Numbered from the stretch's first letter, positions 1 through 5,196 are shown. The stretch: 5,502 nucleotides of DNA from Candidatus Omnitrophota bacterium (GCA_016867005.1 VGKM01000088.1:1-5502); one strand, 5' to 3'. Program-made: numbers and translations. Notes: a model not told the origin generated them from the sequence alone.

Positions 1-1869
1 GAAATTACCGCCCAGCCAGATTTTTTCATAGCCGACGCCTAAGCATTGTGAACAAGCACCCTTTGAATTAAAAGAAAAATGGCCTGCAGTAATATTAAGG
101 TTAACAGCCTGCGGTTGGCTGGCAAAAAGTCTGCGCACCTTATCCCAGATCCCGATATATGATGCAGGGTTCGAGTTCATATTCCTACCGATGGGCGCTT
201 GCGATACTTCGGCAAAACCGGAGATCTGCTCCATTCCCTCCAGCCTGTCTGCAGCAATTATTGCCCCGGCAATAAAGTTCTCATCATCATTTTCATTTTC
301 TTCCAGAAGGAAGGTGCTGTCATGAAAATAGCTTTTCAAAAGCGGAATCAGGGTATTGGAAACAAGGGAGCTTTTCCCACTGCCCGATAGGCCCCCGACT
401 CCCACTAAAACGCCTAAGGGGAATGAAGCAGTTATATCTTTCAGGTTATTTGTTTTTGCATTACGGATTGTCAGACAGGGCAGCGTTTCAACGCTTGAGC
501 AAAGATCTCTCTTAGGCATCACTACGCTACCGGAAAGGTATTGGCCGGTTATTGATTCCCTACACTGAAGCAATCCCGTAAAATCACCCTGGTAAACTAG
601 CCGACCGCCTTCAGTGCCGGCTTTTGGACCCAGGTCAATAATACTTTCCGCCGCCTGGATCGTGTTTTTGTCATGTTCTACAACAATAACAGTATTGCCC
701 AATTCTTTCAGCTCAAGGATTGATTTCAAAAGGCCGAGTTTTTCAGATTCGTGCAAACCTGAAGTCGGTTCATCCAACACATAGATCAGGGAATCCATCT
801 TTGAATCCAGGTGGGCATTTAAAAAAAGCCGTTGCAGTTCTCCGCCGCTTAACGTGGGCATCTCCCTGTATAAAGAAAGATACCCCAGGCGGGCCTTGAT
901 TAGCTTTTTGGTTTTTGCTTGGATATCTTTCAGCAGGTTTTTCCCGAAAGGGGTGAACATCTTCTGATTTAACAGCGCGCCAAGAAAAGAATCCAGTTCC
1001 GAGATGGTCATCTGCCCTAAGTTTCCTATATGCCTGTCATTTAACAGCACTTTGCGTGCTTCTTCTCCGATCCGAAATCCTTGGCAGGCAGAGCAGGTTA
1101 CCCTGGTATAGAGTCCGTTTAAGTCTTCACCCCGATATAGTCGACTCTGAAAGATTCTTGTCAGGCAATAGCTTAGTTTTTCAAAATTGCCATTTACAGG
1201 ATGCCCATAGATCACTTCTTCCTTTACCTCTTCGGGTAAACGTACAAAGGGCATTATTAGATATTCATTATATTTTCGCTGCAGCAACTTATAGTAACCG
1301 GGAGTTACCCCGGCTCTTTCAAAAACCTGCCCCAAAGTTATCCGGCTATCCGGAACCAATTTCTCCATATTAATCTCATAGTATGCCCCACGTCCGAAAC
1401 ATTCAAGGCACATTCCATTGGGATCATTGTGAGAAAAATAATCCGGCGGCAAGCGCTCTTCATTGTTTCCGCATTTTCCACAAATCAGGTTATTATTCAC
1501 TGGCATCCCACAGGCAGAGCAAATAATTTGTCCTTCCCCTGCATAGAGCAGCGCAAGCATTTTAATCATCCCGGTTCTTGAACCAACCGTTGAACGGGGG
1601 TTACTCTGGCGAATGATATTTTGCTGCACAGCGATGGCCGGACCGAGGCCCTGTATACTGTCAAACTTTTCCTGATCATCAAGGACCGCAAGTATACCGA
1701 GAGCTTGCAAGTATTGCTTGCGCCCTTCCTCGAAAATAATATCAAATACAAGGCTGGATTTACCTGACCCACTGATTCCTGTTACCACAACCAGCTCGTT
1801 TTTTGGGATGGATAGATCTAAGTTTTGGAGGTTGTGGAGCCGCGCACCTTTGATTGTGATATTTTTCAT
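1..1869 (-). CDS. UvrA-like ABC ATPase lacking the UvrB-binding domain (UvrA2 type), C-terminus beyond window
   Basis: The frame is open from an ATG at 1869 to the window edge, giving 623 codons with no stop, so the gene is partial at its 3' end only. Seen in the translation: first Walker A GISGSGKSS (31-39); the UvrA-typical NPRSTVGSRTG (90-100); zinc-type cysteine pairs C117/C120, C130/C133, C154/C157 and C259/C262; ABC signature LSGGELQR (340-347); Walker B with YVLDEPTSGLH (363-373); switch histidine H399; second Walker A GLSGSGKSS (493-501); a QAPIGR-type motif near 557-562; and FSFNSKGACSQC (598-609), the start of the second zinc finger. The second signature and Walker B must lie outside the window. 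In canonical UvrA about 115 residues (the UvrB-interaction domain) lie between the GTVTE-like segment and the first zinc knuckle; here the gap is nearly absent. Such paralogs bind DNA and hydrolyse ATP, and some (DrrC type) are linked to intercalating-drug tolerance. The AAAGGGG site at 1876-1882 lies 6 nt before the ATG. Role in drug or damage tolerance is inferred. Confidence 0.93.
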   Translation of the reverse strand, partial: MKNITIKGARLHNLQNLDLSIPKNELVVVTGISGSGKSSLVFDIIFEEGRKQYLQALGILAVLDDQEKFDSIQGLGPAIAVQQNIIRQSNPRSTVGSRTGMIKMLALLYAGEGQIICSACGMPVNNNLICGKCGNNEERLPPDYFSHNDPNGMCLECFGRGAYYEINMEKLVPDSRITLGQVFERAGVTPGYYKLLQRKYNEYLIMPFVRLPEEVKEEVIYGHPVNGNFEKLSYCLTRIFQSRLYRGEDLNGLYTRVTCSACQGFRIGEEARKVLLNDRHIGNLGQMTISELDSFLGALLNQKMFTPFGKNLLKDIQAKTKKLIKARLGYLSLYREMPTLSGGELQRLFLNAHLDSKMDSLIYVLDEPTSGLHESEKLGLLKSILELKELGNTVIVVEHDKNTIQAAESIIDLGPKAGTEGGRLVYQGDFTGLLQCRESITGQYLSGSVVMPKRDLCSSVETLPCLTIRNAKTNNLKDITASFPLGVLVGVGGLSGSGKSSLVSNTLIPLLKSYFHDSTFLLEENENDDENFIAGAIIAADRLEGMEQISGFAEVSQAPIGRNMNSNPASYIGIWDKVRRLFASQPQAVNLNITAGHFSFNSKGACSQCLGVGYEKIWLGGNF

Positions 1870-1875
1870 AAATAA

Positions 1876-1882
1876 CCCCTTT
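1876..1882 (-). promoter_or_regulatory. Ribosome binding site of the UvrA-like gene
   Basis: On the minus strand AAAGGGG lies 6 nt upstream of the ATG at 1869, a standard spacing. It sits in the 33-nt gap after the upstream acetyltransferase gene and supports both the chosen start and translation from a shared transcript. Confidence 0.6.
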
Positions 1883-1902
1883 GTATCCGTGACTTGCAGT
1901 AT

Positions 1903-2406
1903 TTAAAACTGTATCCGATAGACTTGGTGTGGCCGGCCATTAAATACTGTGCTCTTTTCCAGCCTTAATCCATTCTTCGCTGCTACTCGTATAGATTGTT
2001 TGTTTTCATGAACAATAAGACTAATAACTGACGACCACCTTAGATTATTATTAGCGTATTCAATGCAACCTTTTGCCGCTTCAGTCCCATATCCTTTCCC
2101 CCAATACTGATCATTAATTCTGTATCCAACCTCGATCTCTTCCTTTTCATCAATGATTTGTTTAAGCAAACCACACAATCCCAGAAACCTTAAATCTTCT
2201 TTTCTGATCACTGCCCAAAAAGAAATCCCATCTTCACTTTGTCTTTTACAATTTTCCTCAAAAAACTCCAGTGATTCTTGCCTAGTCAATGCTTTAGGGA
2301 AGAATTTATGAACATTTTTATTTGCCAATAGATTCGCCAATTCTTCAAGCTTATCTTCTTCGATTACCTCAAGAATCAGACGCTGTGTTTCAAGAATTTT
2401 TTTCAT
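1903..2406 (-). CDS. GNAT-family N-acetyltransferase, RimJ/RimL-like
   Basis: This 167-residue protein has the usual length and order of an Acetyltransf_3 (RimJ/RimL-like) GNAT domain. The N-terminal ETQRLILE (6-13) is the classic first strand. EIEVGYRI (90-97) leads into the acetyl-CoA pyrophosphate-binding loop QYWGKGYG (100-107). ENKQSIRVAAKNGL (134-147) matches the conserved N-x-x-SIR-x-x-x-K-x-G segment after it. The family transfers acetyl from acetyl-CoA to a protein N-terminus, an amino group of a small molecule or a drug; the acceptor cannot be read from sequence. The gene ends 33 nt before the UvrA-like ATPase on the same strand, so the two are probably co-transcribed. Translation starts at ATG 2406. 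GAGG touches that ATG directly, which is too close to act as its site, while GGAAGG at 2418-2423 is 11 nt away, slightly far. Hand counting gives about 35% GC over 1981-2400, against about 45-48% in sampled neighbouring genes, suggesting separate acquisition. Confidence 0.9.
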   Translation of the reverse strand: MKKILETQRLILEVIEEDKLEELANLLANKNVHKFFPKALTRQESLEFFEENCKRQSEDGISFWAVIRKEDLRFLGLCGLLKQIIDEKEEIEVGYRINDQYWGKGYGTEAAKGCIEYANNNLRWSSVISLIVHENKQSIRVAAKNGLRLEKSTVFNGRPHQVYRIQF

Positions 2407-2410
2407 CCTC

Positions 2411-2518
2411 TTAAAAGCCTTCCAATAAATTTATTCGGCTTGGCACAAGATCAGCTTCGGTGATTCTAATCAACAGCTCCTCGATGATTACTATGCATAC
2501 AACGATTTTTTTGGGCAT
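2411..2518 (-). CDS. Possible 35-residue leader peptide or small ORF ahead of the acetyltransferase
   Basis: On the minus strand an ATG at 2518 opens a 35-codon frame whose TAA (2411-2413) lies 4 nt before the acetyltransferase ATG, arranged as TAA-GAGG-ATG. AAAGGA lies about 10 nt before its start. The peptide begins MPKKIVVCIVIIEELL, hydrophobic with a charged tail, and ends INLLEGF. I recognise no family. The only well-formed Shine-Dalgarno candidate for the acetyltransferase (GGAAGG, 2418-2423) lies inside the last codons of this frame, an arrangement that fits translational coupling. It could equally be a chance frame in AT-rich DNA or the tail of a decayed gene. No stretch of His, Trp, Arg or other attenuation-type codons is present. 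Confidence 0.28.
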   Translation of the reverse strand: MPKKIVVCIVIIEELLIRITEADLVPSRINLLEGF

Positions 2519-2666
2519 TGTTTATAAATCCTTTCTGCAATCAGCCCGATCATGACAACACTGTGAATTTTATATATCATCCTTACTCTATCCCCACTAC
2601 TTGCCTTGAATGTAAAGAATCATCACCGAGTCGGCTTATTTTTTCTATCCTTTTTTCTACCCTTGA

Positions 2667-2677
2667 ACAGTGACTGT
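2667..2677. promoter_or_regulatory. Perfect 11-bp palindrome over the -35 element, candidate operator
   Basis: ACAGT-G-ACTGT is a perfect inverted repeat with 5-bp arms around one central base. It covers the -35 hexamer of the plus-strand acetyltransferase promoter, where a bound protein would compete with RNA polymerase. The sequence matches no regulator box that I can name with confidence, and short palindromes also arise by chance. Confidence 0.3.
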
Positions 2678-2698
2678 GTCTAGTTTACTATGTATAAT
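2670..2698 (+). promoter_or_regulatory. Promoter of the plus-strand acetyltransferase
   Basis: A perfect -10 TATAAT lies at 2693-2698. Seventeen nt upstream GTGACT (2670-2675) matches four of six positions of TTGACA. The predicted transcript starts near 2705, giving a leader of about 100 nt. The alternative TTGAAC at 2663-2668 is 24 nt from the -10, too far for a sigma-70-type promoter. The -35 lies inside the palindrome ACAGTGACTGT. Confidence 0.55.
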
Positions 2699-2792
2699 TG
2701 GGGCACAAGTATCTGTTTAGAGTGGCTTTTTGTGTTTAGTTCTTTACATTACCACTGAAAGCCCGCATAACGGTATTTTAAAGCAAAATAAG

Positions 2793-2798
2793 AAGGAG
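2793..2798 (+). promoter_or_regulatory. Ribosome binding site deciding the acetyltransferase start
   Basis: AAGGAG ends 6 nt before the ATG at 2805. The same frame stays open upstream to a TTG at 2730, but that codon has no comparable site and would add 25 residues unlike any GNAT N-terminus. This site fixes the start at 2805. Confidence 0.8.
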
Positions 2799-2804
2799 TC
2801 CAAG

Positions 2805-3335
2805 ATGTCTGCTATTATGGAGAATAGTTATCGAATAGAGCCGGCAAAGCGTGAGCACTTGGTCGCACTACCGGCAATTGAACGTGCAGCGGCCGAAATT
2901 TTTCCCGAAGGAATGATCTCTGATGAAGTAAAAGACTACGTTCTGTCCCTGGCGGAATTTGAAAAGGCGTTAGCTAATAAACACCTTTGGGTAGCAATTA
3001 CAGCAGCTAATCAGCCAGTTGGCTTCGCTCTGGTCACAGTTAATGCCAATGACAAATCAGCCATGTTGGCAGAACTTGATGTCGATCCAGCTCATCAGCA
3101 GAAAGGGCTTGGCGCGGCACTGGTGCAAACAGTTATTAAGTGGGCTCGCCAAAAAGGTTTTCTGCACCTTTTGCTAACTACATTCAGCAATGTACCCTGG
3201 AATGCTCCTTTTTATAAAAAAATGGGCTTCCGGATTTTATCCCGGAACGAGTTGACGGCAACTCTTGTAGCATTTCTGGATAGGGAAGATCAACTGGGCC
3301 TGAAAAACAGGGTAGCAATGCAACTAGATTTATAA
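2805..3335 (+). CDS. GNAT-family N-acetyltransferase
   Basis: The protein has 176 residues from the ATG at 2805 and is a single GNAT domain. The opening YRIEPAKREHLVALPAIE (9-26) is the usual first strand and helix. ELDVDPAHQQKGLGAAL (90-106) is motif A, with QQKGLG (98-103) as the Q/R-x-x-G-x-G acetyl-CoA pyrophosphate loop. NAPFYKKMGF (133-142) is motif B, in which the FY-K-x-GF pattern is very typical. Family knowledge says it acetylates an amine using acetyl-CoA in the cytoplasm; the acceptor is unknown. It belongs to a different GNAT branch from the minus-strand enzyme nearby, with different motif spacing and no RimJ/RimL-type N-terminus, so the two are not a recent duplication. GC is about 48% over 2881-3120, close to most neighbours. 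It appears monocistronic, with its own promoter and a convergent gene downstream. Confidence 0.9.
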   Translation: MSAIMENSYRIEPAKREHLVALPAIERAAAEIFPEGMISDEVKDYVLSLAEFEKALANKHLWVAITAANQPVGFALVTVNANDKSAMLAELDVDPAHQQKGLGAALVQTVIKWARQKGFLHLLLTTFSNVPWNAPFYKKMGFRILSRNELTATLVAFLDREDQLGLKNRVAMQLDL

Positions 3336-3459
3336 TCATTTTACCCTTTAGCTAAGCCTGGCCGTCCAGCATTCTAAAATAACCCTCTAAAAGATCAATA
3401 TTTCATAGTGCTCCGTAATTATTCACAAGGAGATTTACTATTGTAATGCTGATGGGCAT

Positions 3460-3858
3460 TTATAGCTTGAATGCTTTCTTCAGGATAACCAGAAACCAGA
3501 TCCAGGCAATACCAAAAAGCGCATGAAAGGTGCCGGCAATATGGTTTAAACCGCTGATATCTGTACCCTGTACCTGAAGCAGACCCCTGATTGTCAGGTT
3601 AGCCAGGACGCCCAGCAGACCTACGTTATAAAGGATGAGCCAGGTCTTAAATCTTTTATTAGCGGTCAATGTAACCTGGTGCTCAAGTAACATTAAGATT
3701 ATAAAAAATAGCGCCCCCAGGACCAGGGTGTGGACGTGTAAAACAGAAAGTGTTGTCTCTCCGGTAAACCCAACATATTTGGTGTACTCCCGGTAAAAAA
3801 CACCAAGGGCTAAACCCAGGACAACATAGAGTGCAACCAGCTTATAGAGCAACTTCAA
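3460..3858 (-). CDS. DUF2871 family four-helix membrane protein
   Basis: This 132-residue protein has four hydrophobic segments at about 5-21, 38-58, 73-90 and 108-126, with a lysine-rich C-terminal end (KKAFKL). The pattern GVFYREYTKYVGFTGET (19-35), then SVLHVHTLVLG (38-48), then LYNVGLLG (76-83) matches my recollection of the DUF2871 family, whose function is unknown. H41 and H43 on helix 2, H60 at its end, and H106 and H112 at helix 4 are histidines that could bind a metal or heme; this is inference. The start is TTG at 3858, because AGGAGG (3866-3871) lies 7 nt upstream and the next in-frame start is internal. It is divergent from the exported protein gene at 4034 and appears monocistronic. 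The 3336-3459 gap to the convergent acetyltransferase holds only weak hairpins, for example CTGG/CCAG near 3358 and AATGC/GCATT at 3444-3459. Confidence 0.85.
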   Translation of the reverse strand: MKLLYKLVALYVVLGLALGVFYREYTKYVGFTGETTLSVLHVHTLVLGALFFIILMLLEHQVTLTANKRFKTWLILYNVGLLGVLANLTIRGLLQVQGTDISGLNHIAGTFHALFGIAWIWFLVILKKAFKL

Positions 3859-3865
3859 ATCAACA

Positions 3866-3871
3866 CCTCCT
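3866..3871 (-). promoter_or_regulatory. Strong ribosome binding site supporting a TTG start
   Basis: On the minus strand AGGAGG lies 7 nt upstream of the TTG at 3858. No ATG or GTG in this frame is at a suitable distance, so the site decides the start codon of the DUF2871 gene. Confidence 0.75.
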
Positions 3872-3885
3872 CGAATAATAGTTTC

Positions 3886-3914
3886 ATTGTAACAGTGTTA
3901 TTATAAAGCAACAA
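3886..3914 (-). promoter_or_regulatory. Promoter of the DUF2871 gene with overlapping palindrome
   Basis: Reading the minus strand, TTGTTG (3909-3914) is followed after 17 nt by TACAAT (3886-3891), preceded by a TGT that makes an extended -10. Transcription would begin near 3879, just ahead of the ribosome binding site. A second TATAAT on the same strand (3900-3905) has no acceptable -35 and is a weaker alternative. The palindrome TAACA-G-TGTTA (3890-3900) lies in the spacer and touches the -10, a common place for a repressor site. Confidence 0.42.
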
Positions 3915-3939
3915 TAATCATTTCGCTTTTCTTCGTTTA

Positions 3940-3994
3940 CTTCACAAAACCTGCCTAATCTCTTCACAGGATTTTCATATTCTTAATCTATAAT
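3940..3994 (+). promoter_or_regulatory. Promoter region of the exported-protein gene, with paired direct repeats
   Basis: A perfect TATAAT lies at 3989-3994, about 40 nt before the gene. There is no good -35 at 17 nt (ACAGGA). TTCACA at 3963-3968 is 20 nt away, which would be a stretched spacer. CTTCACA occurs twice, at 3940-3946 and 3962-3968, exactly 22 bp or two helical turns apart. A weak -35 with phased direct repeats upstream is what an activator-dependent promoter would look like; the regulator is unknown. Confidence 0.45.
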
Positions 3995-4016
3995 CCTTGC
4001 AGGTTGAAATATAGAC

Positions 4017-4024
4017 AAGGAGGT
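4017..4024 (+). promoter_or_regulatory. Strong ribosome binding site of the exported-protein gene
   Basis: AAGGAGGT matches the anti-Shine-Dalgarno sequence over eight bases and lies 9 nt before the ATG at 4034. It suggests efficient translation of this small protein. Confidence 0.75.
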
Positions 4025-4033
4025 AGATAAAAG

Positions 4034-4381
4034 ATGAAGAACACAATCAAGGTTCTAGGTATCGCTTTAGTACTGGTGTTAGCTCTGTCAACAGCAGCTT
4101 TCGCCTCAAATGGTAACGGCCCGGCTTATGAAGTATGTGTGAAAGATTTTATGGATCCTGCCGATGTGGCACGTTTCGAACAAATCATTGCCGAATACCA
4201 GGCCGCCATGGAGCCGCTGCGCGGCAATCCCAATGCTTTCGATCAGCGGACTGCACTTAAAGTTGAGAAGCGTGATGCCCTGGTTGAGTTAGTGCCTGAT
4301 GATTTCAAAGAACGCTTTTCGAACTTTAACACAGAAAAACAAGGCATGCGTCACCAGGGTGGTAAAAATCTTAACCGCTAA
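4034..4381 (+). CDS. Small exported protein with Sec signal peptide, function unknown
   Basis: The 115-residue product starts MKNTIKVLG, followed by a hydrophobic core (about 8-20) and the signal peptidase I-type site AFA|SNG after residue 24, leaving a mature protein of about 91 residues. The mature part is charged and mostly helical in appearance: DPADVARFEQIIAEYQAAME (41-60), a TALKVEKRDALVEL segment (73-86), then DDFKERFSNF (89-98), with a basic tail rich in Gly, Asn and Gln. It has one cysteine (C35) and no lipobox, sortase signal or enzyme motif. Size and helical layout recall small Spy/CpxP-like envelope proteins, but the LTxxQ motif of that group is missing, so I do not assign it. It has its own promoter and a very strong ribosome binding site, and the gene is followed by a strong hairpin. 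It is divergent from the DUF2871 membrane protein, so shared regulation is possible. Confidence 0.85.
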   Translation: MKNTIKVLGIALVLVLALSTAAFASNGNGPAYEVCVKDFMDPADVARFEQIIAEYQAAMEPLRGNPNAFDQRTALKVEKRDALVELVPDDFKERFSNFNTEKQGMRHQGGKNLNR

Positions 4382-4423
4382 AATGCTTAAAGAATAGAGA
4401 ATTAAACCGAAAAAAGGACAAGG

Positions 4424-4448
4424 TGCCAGGGGAATTAATCCCCTGGCA
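4424..4448. terminator. Strong hairpin between convergent genes, probable terminator
   Basis: TGCCAGGGGA and TCCCCTGGCA form a perfect 10-bp GC-rich stem around the 5-nt loop ATTAA. It begins 43 nt after the stop codon of the exported-protein gene and also lies downstream of the methyltransferase on the other strand. On the minus strand the stem is followed after about 8 nt by a TTTTTT run (4411-4416). On the plus strand no T-run follows (TACTTGTAGG). It is therefore best placed to terminate the methyltransferase transcript, and on the plus strand may instead act as a 3' stabilising hairpin. Confidence 0.65.
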
Positions 4449-4555
4449 TACTTGTAGGACAATACTTAAGGTTCAGAAGAAGAAAAAATACCAATCCTGC
4501 TATTCATACATCCATCTTCTCACTTTGGTTCTCTTTTTTCATTCCGGGCATTCTA

Positions 4556-5179
4556 TCACGCAAACGGTTTACAGATATACCAGGCTGCTCTTGTATCGAC
4601 ATCGATCACGCTAACATCCGTAAAGCAGCTTTTCAGTTCTGAAACACAGTCTTTCATCTCTAGTCCGGCATTTTTGATAAAATAGAAATAGTCGCCGCCT
4701 TCCAACCATTCGACGAACGTGGTAAAGAGTGATCGATTATCATTATAATCATATATGACAACAAAATTCCTTGCAACCCGGCTCATTTCAAAATACATAC
4801 GCTTTCTTTCCTCAACCTTTAAGCCATGGGCGACATAGGATGCAATAGCGATATCAAAACTGTTATCCTCAAAGGGCAAACCTTCCAGCACATTAGCCTG
4901 CATAAAACTAATATCTTTATTCTCCTGCTTGGCTTTGGCTATATCCAGCATTTTACCAGCCGGATCGATGCCGGTCACCGACAGACCCTTTCTTTTTAAG
5001 ACTGAACATAACGCACCAGTTCCACAGCCGATGTCAATAATACTATCAAAAGATGACAAATCCAGATCATTTGCCGCTCCCTCTATGACTTCAGCAAAAC
5101 GCCTTTTCTGAACGTTATAAAATAAACCATAGACAGGCGCAACTGAATTGAATAATATGCAGCCATTCTTTCTGGCCAA
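4556..5179 (-). CDS. Class I SAM-dependent methyltransferase
   Basis: This 207-residue protein has the Rossmann-fold methyltransferase motifs in order. DIGCGTGA (49-56) is the glycine-rich SAM-binding loop. GIDPAGKML (70-78) carries the acidic residue D72 that usually holds the SAM ribose. QANVLEGLPFEDNSFDIAIAS (94-114) covers the adenine-contact and post-strand-4 motifs, and MYFEMSRVAR (128-137) replaces the common M-x-x-E-x-x-RVLKPGG. The N-terminal FNSVAPVYGLFYNVQKRRF resembles UbiE-type and related Methyltransf_11 proteins, but the substrate cannot be deduced and no gene name is given. The start is probably TTG at 5179: AGGGGTG lies about 8 nt upstream, and the next in-frame methionine (residue 77) would remove the SAM loop. 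It follows the DUF456 gene by 27 nt on the same strand, so the two are likely one operon, and it ends near the shared hairpin at 4424-4448. Confidence 0.92.
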   Translation of the reverse strand: MARKNGCILFNSVAPVYGLFYNVQKRRFAEVIEGAANDLDLSSFDSIIDIGCGTGALCSVLKRKGLSVTGIDPAGKMLDIAKAKQENKDISFMQANVLEGLPFEDNSFDIAIASYVAHGLKVEERKRMYFEMSRVARNFVVIYDYNDNRSLFTTFVEWLEGGDYFYFIKNAGLEMKDCVSELKSCFTDVSVIDVDTRAAWYICKPFA

Positions 5180-5180
5180 C

Positions 5181-5196
5181 AGAGGCCCACCCCTCT
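5181..5196 (-). promoter_or_regulatory. Short hairpin overlapping the methyltransferase ribosome binding site
   Basis: On the minus strand AGAGG-GGTGGG-CCTCT can fold into a 5-bp stem with a 6-nt loop. The stem and loop include the AGGGGTG that serves as the Shine-Dalgarno site for the TTG at 5179. Together with a TTG start this may lower translation relative to the upstream gene. The stem is short, so this is tentative. Confidence 0.3.

Larger units (their letters stand above)
2407..2804. other. Divergent intergenic region between two acetyltransferase genes
   Basis: Almost 400 nt lie between the minus-strand and plus-strand acetyltransferase starts. The minus-proximal part holds the doubtful 35-codon frame. 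Further out, the minus strand carries the AT-rich element TATATAAAAT (around 2567-2576), a possible -10 for the acetyltransferase/UvrA-like unit, but no acceptable -35 at 16-18 nt, so that promoter is not assigned. The plus-proximal part holds a promoter with a perfect TATAAT at 2693-2698 and an 11-bp palindrome at 2667-2677. The remaining roughly 100 nt (2700-2792) are the leader of the plus-strand gene, in which I see no strong hairpin. No RNA gene or repeat is evident. Confidence 0.6.

Noticed and set aside
199..568. Two plus-strand open frames of about 60-70 codons
   Set aside because: They lie antisense to the UvrA-like gene, whose motifs are unmistakable on the minus strand, and their translations show no domain.
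1056..1373. Plus-strand 105-codon frame
   Set aside because: It is antisense to the UvrA-like gene in the region coding for its C259/C262 module and has no ribosome binding site or recognisable product.
1566..1906. Short frames on both strands at the 5' end of the UvrA-like gene
   Set aside because: They are shadows of the UvrA-like reading frame, which carries Walker A and the NPRSTVG segment here.
2624..2652. CACCGAGTCGG followed by a T-rich tract, resembling the 3' end of a Cas9 guide scaffold or a terminator
   Set aside because: Only 11 bases match, the stem is 3-4 bp, there is no repeat array or cas gene, and no plus-strand gene precedes it to be terminated.
2730..2804. Upstream TTG extension of the plus-strand acetyltransferase
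   Set aside because: There is no ribosome binding site at 2730, the added residues do not look like a GNAT N-terminus, and AAGGAG at 2793-2798 fits the ATG at 2805.
1903..3335. Tandem duplication of acetyltransferase genes
   Set aside because: The two GNAT proteins differ in N-terminus, motif spacing, strand and GC content, so they are different subfamilies rather than copies.
3424..3525. AAGGAG plus ATG on the plus strand after the acetyltransferase
   Set aside because: The spacing is too long (13 nt to the ATG at 3445-3447) and the frame closes after about 26 codons inside the DUF2871 gene on the other strand.
4423..4614. Plus-strand 63-codon frame starting with GTG
   Set aside because: It begins at the terminator hairpin, has no ribosome binding site, overlaps the end of the methyltransferase gene antisense, and has an unlikely composition.
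4929..5111. Plus-strand 60-codon frame
   Set aside because: It is antisense to the methyltransferase region coding for the SAM-binding motifs.
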